A stretch of 64,000 nucleotides of DNA from Lobosporangium transversale (lineage: Eukaryota > Mortierellomycota > Mortierellomycetes > Mortierellales > Mortierellaceae), in assembly GCF_002105155.1 (NCBI RefSeq), contig NW_019028995.1:310001-374000 (forward strand). Direction: 5' to 3'. This document shows, piece after piece, positions 21,186-32,200 of the stretch (position 1 is the stretch's first letter; each line of letters opens with the position of its first letter). Below the pieces are notes generated by a model. The model was not told the DNA's origin. It saw only the letters and a list, made by a program, of their open reading frames with translations, and did not search any database. The translations under genes were made by a program, and so were the position numbers.

Positions 21186-22827
21186 GACTAAAGGAGAAAG
21201 ATTGGGAAGGGAAATAGATGAGCACGTCCCTTGGTTTATTAATTAATGATGCACAGAAAAAAAGGAGATGTTATTAGGAAGAAATGTTCAGCGACGATAT
21301 GAGGACAGAATGCTAGAGAATGAAGGCATAAAGGTCAATGGACAAGTAAGGTGAGAAGAAATGGTAAAGAAAATACCTTAGGAAAGGCAGGAGATGAGAA
21401 AGAATGATAAAGAATTGTCGAAAGAAAATAATGATGACTAAATTAAGAGAAAAAGATGTCTGAAAATGTGTAACATGCGACGTAGAAACAGGGACAGCCA
21501 TCCAAATGAACTAAATAAAATATTGTTGAAGCTCACTTTTTTGTTCTCAGAAAAGGTGAGAGGCCAGATTGATTAATAAATCTTGGCTTGCAAGATAGTA
21601 CCGACATCAATAAGAAAAGCTGAGGCTTTTGATTGTTTGTTCAATGATTCCATTTCTTGTCCATTAGCAGGCATCGTTAGGATCTCATCCATAACATCGA
21701 CGACATGGTGAAAAGCATTACCAAAAACAAGATAAACAAGGCTGCACATTTAGACTCATGAACAAGCTGCATACGCAGCAAATCAGAACAAACGTGCCTT
21801 AATCTTATGCAGGAACTGGACAAATTAATGAGCGTCACTCGCAAATGAACGATGTAATGCATATTTTGCTTGTCAACGATTAGCAACTTTAGAAATATCT
21901 ATAATTTTTATCTAAATATTTCACCTCACATCAACATCCCGTCACTTTATACATCGATGCTCTCTCTCGCTGTTTCGTCATTAACACTTTTGAAAACACA
22001 ATAAACAATTACCTCTAAAAAATAGCTGATTCAAATGTTTTGCAAATACAAATGTGTCAAATTTGTACTTGTGTTATCTTGACAGTGTGCCACAATTTTG
22101 TTGGACCCATTTTTATCTGAGGTTGAACTCAACACAATGTTGTCATGATGATGAGAATATATTTGTAAGTTCAAATCTCCAAAATGTCAAGAGACAAAGT
22201 GATGTTCAAGACTTATCGTTGTCTTTATCAACTTTTAAGACTCTTGATCTTTCTTTTTTCCTTTTTTTTCTTTATCTACGCTAATGTCTATCAATAATTG
22301 TGAGCCAATAAGATTTGGATGGCAAAACGTTGTCCGGCTCATTGGGGTGCTGCGTGGGGACAAAAGATTCCTTGAGGGCTCACCTCTTTAATCTAACAGT
22401 TTGTGCTTCCCCATATGATTCTTTGATTCACATTTTTTAATTGTAACTGGGATAAATATGGGGGCTCATTTTGCTATAGAGAAGCCCATGTCCAACAGAC
22501 ATCGCAAGGACCCAATGCTTGCCTTTTTCTTTTTGTTCAGCGTTACCAATGGCTGTGCTGACGCTATTGTTTCTTCCCTGGGAACTTTGATCATGGGCAA
22601 TTGGTTCGAGTATTAGAGATCCTGCATAACAATTAAGATTAAACAAAATGTAGGCACAGCACAACATGTCACTCACATTAACACGTGCTAAAATTAAAGC
22701 CCAAAGTGTCTTTCATCTCGACAGCTACGGATACATTTCGCGCATCTGAAGGTGAGGATCTTGCTACTCGTTTCCACTCCATTTTTTTTACCTGGCTCTC
22801 ACCATCTCTAATAGATTCTCTAAATCA
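21186..22827. other. Gene-free spacer of 1.6 kb
   Basis: The left end is the GH17 promoter and leader. Only short, weak frames are present and no RNA gene was recognised. Confidence 0.5.
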
Positions 22828-23144
22828 ATGCTACGCCACGATGATGGAAGCGCTTTTGAAGCCATCACATTCCTCTATCGAGCTTTCATACCTTTTCATA
22901 GCAAACTGTCCATCAACCCTATGGAGGCGAATTTTTCCCTTTACAGAATATCAATCGAAGATGCCCAGGGCATAGAGTTTCTGTACTCTTCTAGATGAGA
23001 AGCATAGGTCTACAAGAAGTATATAATATTGGACGAAGCGCTCGCTTCTTCTCCTTGGACTGCGTTGCTGTTACGCCCAAGCGTGCTTGCAATTTCCGAA
23101 ACGATATACGTTGGAATAAACTCGGTCAAGATAAGAACACCTGA
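22828..23144 (+). pseudogene. Possible decayed coding remnant with a frameshift
   Basis: A 56-codon frame (starts MLRHDDGSAFEAITFLYRAF) ends at a TGA that overlaps, as ATGA, a second frame. That frame starts MRSIGLQEVYNIGRSARFFS and stays open for 49 codons. Both have protein-like composition (balanced hydrophobics, few low-complexity runs) and would be continuous after a single frameshift. I do not recognise the family and there is no ordinary gene structure around it, so a relic is the simplest reading. It could also be two exons of an unrecognised gene, or chance. Confidence 0.3.
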
Positions 23145-23239
23145 TATTGAAAGATACAAGTATTTAAACAATTCAACGCGTTCTTGCATTTCATTGAATT
23201 CATTGGATTCATAATATTATGGATGTCGCATTATCATTG

Positions 23240-23284
<45 letters not shown>
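23240..23284. repeat. T14A31 homopolymer switch
   Basis: A T-run passes directly into an A-run, downstream of the LPMO-like gene on the opposite strand. Confidence 0.85.
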
Positions 23285-23285
<1 letters not shown>

Positions 23286-23456
23286 CGTAGAAGATGGGTT
23301 GTCAAACCGCCATCTTATTTTACTTTGCTATCTTTAAACATAACGCACAGACAAATGAATCCATTTCTAGTTTTTATTTATTTATTTATAATTCTAATTC
23401 TATTTTAGTAATGAGGACAGGCAATCCATTCTTGGCAAAGGACAATGTACGAGTTT

Positions 23457-24158
23457 TTACTGGATCTGGATATCAGCGCAAGAAGTGTACCATTCATTCT
23501 TGTTCAACATCCAGCGCCATTGCAACTGATAGATACCAGGACGGCGCTTAGGAACATCGAAGCATCCACCGCAAGTACGACGATCCTCGTTCCTACCGGG
23601 ATTGCAGTTCTTGTAAGGCAAGAGAGCAACAGTGTTCTTAAGCAATTCCTGCTGGTTCAGCTCCAGACCAGCTCTGGGCGCCAAGTTAATCTGGACCATA
23701 TTGTTAGGTTCATTCTTCTTGGCGTGGTTCTTAGAAGGCCAGCGGACACACAGCCTCTTGCCGACGGAGGTCACGGTCATACGACCGTATCTACCACCGT
23801 AGGCATCCTGAGGGCGGCGAGCACGGGTCTCATCCGAACCCACCTCGACACCGTGCTTCCTGTCAGAGCAGGCAATAGCCCTGTTGGGGGCGGGGTTACT
23901 GTGGGTTTGCTGGTAGTGGCGTGAAGGCCAGGCGACATCCAGGGAGCCAAATTCCTTGTCTTTAGGGAAACGGCGGGGATATCCCATGCAGTAGCCTCGA
24001 CTGCTGGAAAAGTCCAATTTCTTGGATCTGGGGTTCTGGTTCTTAAACCTCCAGTCAATGCAGTCAGCCCAAGAATGGGCCTCGGCCTGAGGAGTATAGG
24101 AAGAGAAAACCGCCATAGTGGCGACAAGAAGGAAGGTGAAGGAAGACTTGAGGACCAT
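23457..24158 (-). CDS. Secreted LPMO-like protein with mature N-terminal His, copy 1, 233 aa
   Basis: A signal peptide (MVLKSSFTFLLVATMAVFSS..) ends AEA and leaves His28 as the first mature residue (HSWADCIDW). That is the arrangement required for the copper His-brace of lytic polysaccharide monooxygenases. A candidate second ligand is H81 in PSRHYQQ. The end, QWRWMLNKNEWYTSCADIQIQ minus its last residues, closely resembles the terminal aromatic-Cys-Ala-Asp-Ile strand of AA10/AA11/AA15/AA16 LPMOs. About ten cysteines suggest several disulfides, and the mature protein is basic. I cannot place it in a named AA family. It is paralogous to the gene at 26742-27571 but has no intron. Copper oxidase activity on chitin or glucan is inference. 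Confidence 0.75.
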   Translation of the reverse strand: MVLKSSFTFLLVATMAVFSSYTPQAEAHSWADCIDWRFKNQNPRSKKLDFSSSRGYCMGYPRRFPKDKEFGSLDVAWPSRHYQQTHSNPAPNRAIACSDRKHGVEVGSDETRARRPQDAYGGRYGRMTVTSVGKRLCVRWPSKNHAKKNEPNNMVQINLAPRAGLELNQQELLKNTVALLPYKNCNPGRNEDRRTCGGCFDVPKRRPGIYQLQWRWMLNKNEWYTSCADIQIQ

Positions 24159-26741
24159 GATGAAAATGATTAAATGAAAATGAAAGCTGTTTTACACGGG
24201 GTATAGAGAAGGTTTGAGTAAGGAAGGAAGGATAGGGGTTAGATGCTAGGTAGTGTAGCGTGGGGGGAGTAAACAATGCAGAAGCAAGTTGAGAAGAGGA
24301 AAAGACGAGGAGCAAGAGAAAAAAAAAAAAAAAAAAAAAAAAAAGTCTTAGGGTGGAGGAAGTCTTCAATATTTATAATAAAGTCTACAATACTGATAAT
24401 CCTGGGGGATAAATGTGAATATCTTTTTTTCTGGTGGTCTTGTGGTTGACAAAAATAACGCTTAAAAGCTGTTATGAATTGACCGGTTCAGCATTATGGC
24501 ACTAGGGTACAACACATGTACACATACACCTATCTGATCTGGAATGTTCAACAAACCTTGTAAGTTTTTCGAATAGTCTTTTGTGCTTTTGTTTTTTACT
24601 TCCTCCCTTTCTTTTGCTCATATGGAAGGTAGTCTCATTTTAGGTCGCATGCATTGACAGGCAGTATAATATGAGCCACTGGGAGTAGCTGTCTCCTGAA
24701 CCAAGATTAAGTGAGCTTTGGCGCCTTAGGCTTTCTATTTCCATTTTGGCAAGAAATGAAATCGTCGTGACTTCCGCAAAAAAGCTGTTTATTTTTACTT
24801 TTTCGGTTTGTAGTTTTTTGTTTCTTCAGAATGAGCACTAGGAGTTGCCGACCTTGATTGGAACATATTACGATTATACTGACTTTTATTAGCAAAAAGC
24901 AAGGACTGAATATATAACACTTCCTTTCACTCGCATAAAACTCTACTTGAATGTACATGTAGCATAGGTTTACAGCTCATAGATTAAAAACCCATGGCAT
25001 TTGTGGGATAAATGGCAATGTGTCTGTGTATGCTACAACATCCATGATGTTCCTTGCTGTGCAGTTCCGTTTCATCATCCAGATTTTTAATCGTGTCACC
25101 AATTCAATCTTGATTTTCATCCCTTGCCCTCTCTACAATAATCTCTGTCCATTTCTGTCAACTCTGGGACAGCTGATCAATTCTAATCTAGCAGTCTAGG
25201 CCTTTTTTGTTATCATTTACAGGTGCTCAAACAAGATATGCTTTATTTGAGCACAAGTTGCTTACAGAAACCGTTTTATGCAAACAAACAAGCAAAATAA
25301 AAAACTCTATCCCTCCAACGAGTTTGTGAACTTCTTTCTTTTCCAGAACACCAATGATGGGAATTCATTTTATTCATATACTTGCTTTCTATAAGACCGT
25401 ATGACGGAACCTATGAATGCTGGTAGGATTTTTGTCTTTTTTCCTCTCAAGACAGTAGTCATTTATGTACTGTATAGCAATGGAAGCAAGATACATCTGC
25501 CTTTATTAAAAACAACTCCAATTTTGATTTTGCAGTCTATTCATGCATTCCTACGAGTTTTTTTTTTCTCGTCCTATCGTGTTTACAATGTATATATATA
25601 TTTTATAGTATGGAGGAAGAACACGAAGCGGAAATAACAGCCAAAGCGTTCATTAATTAATTAAAGTATGTCATGATTCGGCCCATCTAGAAGAACACCC
25701 TTTTTTTTCTTTTTCTTTTTCTTAGATAAAATAAACAATGAGGCTCATTTCAACATTGCAGCGAATATGTTGGATGAAGTGGGAAACAAAGAGGTGGAAG
25801 AACATGGCGATTTGCCTAGACTTTGTAGACTTGTTTCTGGGAGGACATGATAAAACTTTACATTGAATAAAGTAACAGCGGGAGCTTAATTCGCACTCCC
25901 ACATGGATTAAGAATATATATAATTAGGGTGCTGTATTTTGAAGCTCGAACAAAGCTCCAGGCAAAGGAAATAAGGAGCTGCAATGGTAATGCATTTCGG
26001 CATATAAAATGTATAGCAACTTTACATCTCTATATATATATACTATCTGTGGCCTTTTATATATATTTATAGATTCAGATTCATGCTTTCACCCTTGTTG
26101 TAGTCAATAACGTCGGGGCCGATACGCGCGCATGCATTTCACAGCAAAGTGAACTAAAAATAAAAATCTGATTCTATTGAGCAGTGATCGAACCTACCAA
26201 ACGGTCACAATAACTCATCTTCCTTCGTGCTCCTTGTGAAACAGAGGATCATCTCTGACGCGTTATAGTTCTAGAAATCCTAGGACCCTTGGTTTAATTT
26301 CATTACCCATCGAGTCAGGACCATAAAGGTAGTCTTCTCTTATTGCCAAATAATGCGACAATCCAGAAACTACCCTTAATAATAGAAGTGAATAAAATAA
26401 AATCTGCTCTGCTACCAAATGGATCTGCATCTTCTTGATAGTGAGCCAGGACGTGAAGAAAGAAAGTGTGGGAACAGAGGATGGGACATGTATGGCCCTG
26501 GCTCTAAGATAATAAGCCAAAGTTGTCATGTTATTCAACTTGGCTAACTACTTCCTTTCATTATTAGTCTATGATAGTGTGATTGAACACCCATGCTTCT
26601 ACTTTACTTCTTCATTGGCTACCTTTGGAACAACAATGGTGGTCAGATAAGATGATATTGTATTTATTCTTAGATTGAAGTTTTTTTTTTTTTTTTTTTT
26701 TTTTTTTCATTGTTACTTCAGTTTATGTTCTTCAGCCAGGT
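24159..26741. other. Spacer of 2.6 kb between the two LPMO-like paralogues
   Basis: It contains the promoter of copy 1 with an A-run at 24320-24344, and a T-run (about 26681-26707) just before the copy 2 stop. A frame at 26263-26538 on the minus strand has no domain or codon support. I see no gene. Confidence 0.5.
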
Positions 26742-27571
26742 TCAGAGGCGACGCTTATTTCCACGTTTGTCATCCTCAATTTGGATGTCCTAAAATGAAA
26801 AAAGAAAATATCGCGTAAGTATCAATAACGACATATTAGGAATAAGAACCATCCAAAACAACCAGCATTAATAACCATTATCATATTATAGCTTACAGCA
26901 CAACTAGTGTACCATTCACCAGGATTAAGCATCCACCTCCATTGAAGGAGGTATAGCCCTGGTGAACGCGCCGGCATCTTGAAGCATCCCCCACAGGGCT
27001 TTTTATCCGTGCCGGATCCACGACTACAGTTCTTGTACGGCAATCTGGCAATAGTATTTCGGAGCAACTCTGCCTGCGTCGCGTCTTGGCTGTTGCGAGA
27101 CTTGATCAAGTTGATCTGAACAATTGTATTGTCTTCGTTGCCTTCTGCGTGGTTTTTAGCCGGCCAGCGGACGCAGAGTGTCTCTCCAGATCGTATCGTT
27201 GCCATTTCTCCATATTTGCCGCCATAGGCACTCGAGACTGGGTCTCCCATTGTTTCATCCGAGCCTATATCTTTACCATGTCTGCGATCCGAGCAAGGCA
27301 AAGCGGTATTGGGATTACCAGCTTGTTGATAGTGGCGCGAAGGACTGGCATCGTCCAACGTGCCAAAGTTTAGGTCCTTTGGGTATCTACGGGCATAGCC
27401 ACGACAGTATCCTCCTTTATCCGAAAAGTCGGGATTGGTTCGACTGTGGAACTTCCAGTTGACACAGTCCATCCAAGAGTGTGCCTCGGCTGCTGGGGTC
27501 AAGTTCGATGAAGCGAAGAGGACCAACGCTGAAGCTAGGATAGTGGTATAGGTTGCGGTAGAGACGAGCAT
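26742..27571 (-). CDS. Secreted LPMO-like protein with mature N-terminal His, copy 2, 240 aa
   Basis: Exon 1 is 27571-26897 and exon 2 is 26789-26742. The splice falls exactly between YTSCA and DIQIEDDKRG, which restores the CADIQI end seen in copy 1. The signal peptide ends PAAEA, leaving His31 (HSWMDCVNW). A second candidate copper ligand is H80 in SPSRHYQQ. Shared blocks with copy 1 include YPKD or FPKD, ACSDRKHG or PCSDRRHG, GSDET, AYGGKYG, LCVRWPAKNHA, LPYKNC and CGGCF. Without the intron, an ORF caller extends the frame into non-coding sequence. The tail after DIQI is polar and basic. The same functional inference as copy 1 applies: an oxidative polysaccharide-active or copper-binding secreted protein. 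Confidence 0.75.
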
Positions 27572-29266
27572 GATCTAGACAAGTACTTGCGTGCTATAAT
27601 AAGATGAAGCGTAGTAGACGAGCAGGAAATCCAGGCAGTGATCACAAAGAAACGGTAAGGATGAAATATAAAAACTTTCCTTTCCTTTTTATACCTTTTT
27701 CTTGTTGCTGTTGGCATCAAACTAATGTATTAATTTTTGCGAAATGGGAGAGCCAATCACAAATATTATGTGAATCGGTTTTCTCCTCGTTGTTATCCCT
27801 GCTGTCTTAATTGCAATCCAGCAAACAAGGGTGAGCGAAAGTAAGAGTCGGAGGAGGAGGGGGAGGCTCAAGAAAGATGGGTAGGGAAGGTAGAAGGGGC
27901 CAAAAAGAAAAAAAAAAAAAAAAAAAAAAAAAGGAAATCCAAAAGTAGGAGTCTCATCATAAGTGTAGATCGAGTTTGAACATGACTTTTTTTTTATAGA
28001 CAGGCGAAATATCCAAATGTATCCGAGCGAAACTAACGTTCTTTTTAACATATTCGTCTAGTTACAAACGACAATAGGCATAACTTTCCTGGAATGGGCA
28101 AACAATGATTCGTCTTTTCTCGTTTCCTGTGCTTTCCATCCCTATAATCCTAAAACTGAGACCTAAATATAATCCAGCCCATTTCTTCAAAAACGTTTGA
28201 GAAGAAAGGAGAAAATGCAAAAAAAAGGAGACAAGGAGTAAAAGGAGCCAAATGAGGATCTAGAGAAAATAAGTAGCGAACAAGGGCTGTTCCAAAGACA
28301 AAAAACTGAGAGAAAGAGAGGCAGATATAATAGAGTATTACTCATTCATCATAATAGGCCACGGTGTAACAAATGCAACGATGCAACGAGTTTTTTCTTT
28401 TCTCATTCTAGGATCAGGAGGCAGGCTCTATGAGGTCTTCAGATTGGAAGAAAGGAGAATCATGGTGGCATGGCCGACAGTGTTTTCCTGTATAAGGTCT
28501 AAGGAAATAATATACTTGTGGGACCGCGTACTTGCCAGTATTCAGTCTCTTATGGCTTTGGACATGAAAAAGGCGCCGTGCTTCACTGCAATTGATGCTT
28601 TTTGAGAAGCACAACTACCTCTCGCTTCCTTATTTGAAACACGGCAATAGTGCATCTAATACTGCTCAATTAGGTGTACCTAGCATGGCAAGCAATGATC
28701 GTTGTCTTCATCCTTCTGGTTATCTCCCATTGCATTGACAGCGCCTCATTTCCCAACCCGTAGTTGCTACCTTGCTAGCAGCTGTGAATTGTTCTTTATT
28801 GCATGCTATGTATATTATATACTTTTACTTAGCAAGGAGACTGCCCTTAAAATCCTTACCATGGCGAGTATTAAGTGAACAAAATCTAGCGCTGGATCTC
28901 TCATCCTCCGGAACTGGAATAGTATCGCTTCCAACGTTGCACTGCTGCAAGTGAAGCAGCACTTTCCACTTTCGACAATGATTGCATGCATCCGTTTTAT
29001 TAGCCAGCATGATACATGTTCAGCTATTCCTACACATTATGCTGATTTCCAGTATTCATAGTGACTGAATGGAGGCTCTTATTAATACATCCATCTTATT
29101 CATTGCATAATAGATGTTTGTCTGTTTTTATTATTATTGCTGTTCCTCAAAAAGGGCTGGTACCAATAGCGGCCTTGGCCACAACGGCCCTGGTGACAGT
29201 AATGACTGCAACAGTAGCTAAAGTTCGATTGTTCTTATTCTCATCCACTTGCAAGGTAGCTCACAC
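27572..29266. other. Spacer of 1.7 kb
   Basis: It holds the promoter of LPMO-like copy 2 and the 3' flank of the PP2A B'' gene. An A-run lies at 27909-27932. Short frames at 28381-28614 and 28772-29010 overlap on both strands and show no domain. Confidence 0.5.
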
Positions 29267-32200
29267 CTAGTCTCCTCTACTTGTAGATTCAATCGAGATC
29301 CGCTCAAGCTCCTCCTCAGTCTCAAACCCAGAGACCATCATCCCATATTTGAGACTGTACTGCATCTCCACCTCTATCTCCATCTGCTGGTGCTGGCTCT
29401 GGAGCTGCTGAATATACCCCGACTGTAATTGTGATTGTCGCTGTTGGATTTGTTGGATATGCTGGAATTGCTGAAACTGTTGAAATTGTCGAAGTAGCTG
29501 GACTTGTTGGATATATCCGGCCTGATGAATTTGTTGTATTCGGGTACCCTCTGCTGCAGCTGCTGCAGCAATCTCGTTGGTATTGACAATAAGTTCATGG
29601 CTCTCTTTCATCACTACATCCTCCTCCACATCTTCTTCGTCATCATCTATCTCTTCGTCATCATCTATCTCTTCGTCGTCATCTATCTCTTCGTCGTCAT
29701 CATCTTCCTCTTCCGATCGCTCCCAACCTATCCTTCTCTGTGGCTTCTCAATGGTAACAAGCTTTTCATATTCCAGTTCAACATAGGCAATCCATGGCGA
29801 CTCTCTATTTATGTGATCCAGCGTTGCGCATGAGAAATGAAAGGCAGATTAGTGCTACTATTATAATTTTCAATATGGGGATCATCTGATGAATGAAGTA
29901 GATCCATTATTCATAACAAACCTAATGGTCGCTAATAACGCCTTCTCCTTGCGTTCTTCCTCGGTCAAAGCGTTGTGCATCATTGCTTGCTGCCTTTTGC
30001 GACGTTTCTGCTTTGTTCGTTTCCTGATATGCGCTGCCTCGATAGCTACTTCAGTTATCTCAACAGCGCCTCCTAGGTCAATATGAGTGTTAGAGATCAT
30101 TGGCTCCATTTCTCCTCTACCAGCAGCTATATGGATATTCATGTTGGCGCTCGTACTTCCATCAAAATGGCTTCCAGACTGACCGGTATAATTAGAATTA
30201 TTTAGGGTCGTGGTAGCATCAGCTACTACTTGAACGGCAAGACTGACGTCGAGACCAAGACCAATGTTACCTCTACTATCAGAACTCATATCCAGCGAGC
30301 TAAAACTCAATCCTTTTTCGGATGCAAGCGTGGCTACTCGTGGTGTCCTGGTAAAGCTTCCAATATTTATACTATCGCTGTTACTATCATCCTCCCCTTC
30401 CTCCTCTTCCTCCTCCTCCTCCTCCCCCTCGCTATATTCATTATCTAGATCGGCGTATATGTCGTCATCACCTTCACCTTCATCACCATCATTATATAGA
30501 TCCTCGCCAAGCGCTGCTCCTTCCCATGCAGAATCCGCGGCCCGCTGCATAGCAATCTGCTGCTGTTTCATCCTGATTTGATGTTGATGTGCCTCAAAAG
30601 ACCTCCATCTTACAACGTTGCAAAATAGGTCGATGAAAGGCCCAGCTTGTCCACACCGCTTAAGGTCTAATAGTCGAACCAGTCCCGCCTCCTTCGGATT
30701 GACTAGATCCTGCATTTGGCAGATGGCATCCTCGAAGCCAAACGGCTCCATGCCTAATATGTCCATCCTGGCGACTTGCTCTTGAAAGAGTTGTTCGAGC
30801 TCAAAAACGGTAAGAATGCCATCTCCGTCAATATCCATACACCGAAACCAATACTCGATGGATGTAACTGTTTGTTTGTCAGTTTCGGCTAGAAGAAACC
30901 AGATGAAGCCTTTGTAGGTCATGCGATAACCTTGGGGTTGGCATTGGCTCCCAGGGCCTGTAAGCATTGTTCGTTGCGGGTTCATCATAGCTGCCTTTGA
31001 CGCTATGGCTGTTGAGGCGTTTTCGAGCGGTGGTCCGCTACTAGACACTGCTTGAGGTTCTTTGGATGAGGCTGTGCCGACAATGGCTAATACTTCTGTT
31101 GTATCCATAAGCTTAATAGAAGATAGATCCATAGATATAGATCGCTTCAAAGCTTTAGGCTCACTATCTTGGAAATCAACAAAATCTACTTCTACATCTA
31201 CATCGAACACTACAGTGGGGACTGCGCTGTCCAAACTCGGAGTAATTACATCCTCTAAATCTCCTTCGGGGGCCTGTTGCTCTTTTTGTAGAGCTTCATG
31301 CTGAGCTATCTGCTGTTGGTCCTGATTCTGCTGCTGTTGCTGCCGCAGTAGTAGACCTTGTTGGTCATTCACCATAAATATTCCCATCTCATTTCCATAC
31401 CCTTGCATGACTCTACGGATTATCTTTGAAGATATAGCACCTCCCGAATACCCCATTAGGTCCTGTTCATCTAAAACCAAATCGTGGTCTTGATCCAGCT
31501 CCCAAAACTTGCAATAGATTACGTAAAAATGCTTATATGAAAAGCAATCTTCCGTTTGGTTCAAATCACTGCTCTCGAGCTTTCGCAACGTTTTGTCAAA
31601 ATTTGAGCGGCGTAAGTCGAAGAGTGACATTTTACCATGTCGACGGTTGGCGTCGTAAAATATACGAGTGATGACCGTTTCCACTAAAATGAGTATGAAG
31701 CAAATGTGAATAACAGCTGTTGGGAGCATTGACAAAAAAGAGGAGGGAGGGGGAAGAGTGTGTCTACATACGATAGCGTTCCTGGAAAACAGTATTCCCA
31801 GAAAGAAACTCAAGCCCAGGATGGTACAAAATTAGATCCTGAAGTACCACCTCAAAATCAGTAGGGGTTAAAAACTTGACATTGGACTGCTTTAAGATCA
31901 TGAAAATCTAGACATTTCATAAGCAGGTAGCAAGGAGTTTGTTAAACGCGTTCCCGTTTTTAAGAGGCCCAGGCAAATGACGCCAAAAATAAAGAAAATA
32001 TACCATCGATGTCTCGTCGGGACATGTTTCCGCGAGCGATTCCCAGACACGCTCAAATTCGCGGAAGTGAACATAACCACTACCTGTTAGGTCGACTCTA
32101 CGGAACAAGGCTCGATTCAGATAGCGCGGTAGTCCACAACACTGCACAGTGATGGTCACAAAAGCCTCTTCTGCCAATGATTCATCCTCAGATGCAATGA

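Noticed and set aside
26180-26215. Possible tRNA T-arm (GGTTCGATC) on the minus strand
   Set aside because: The flanking bases do not form a T-stem and no anticodon arm or acceptor stem pairs around it.
29504-29833. Poly-Ser and hydrophobic ORFs opposite the last PP2A B'' exon
   Set aside because: They are antisense reads of the acidic minisatellite.
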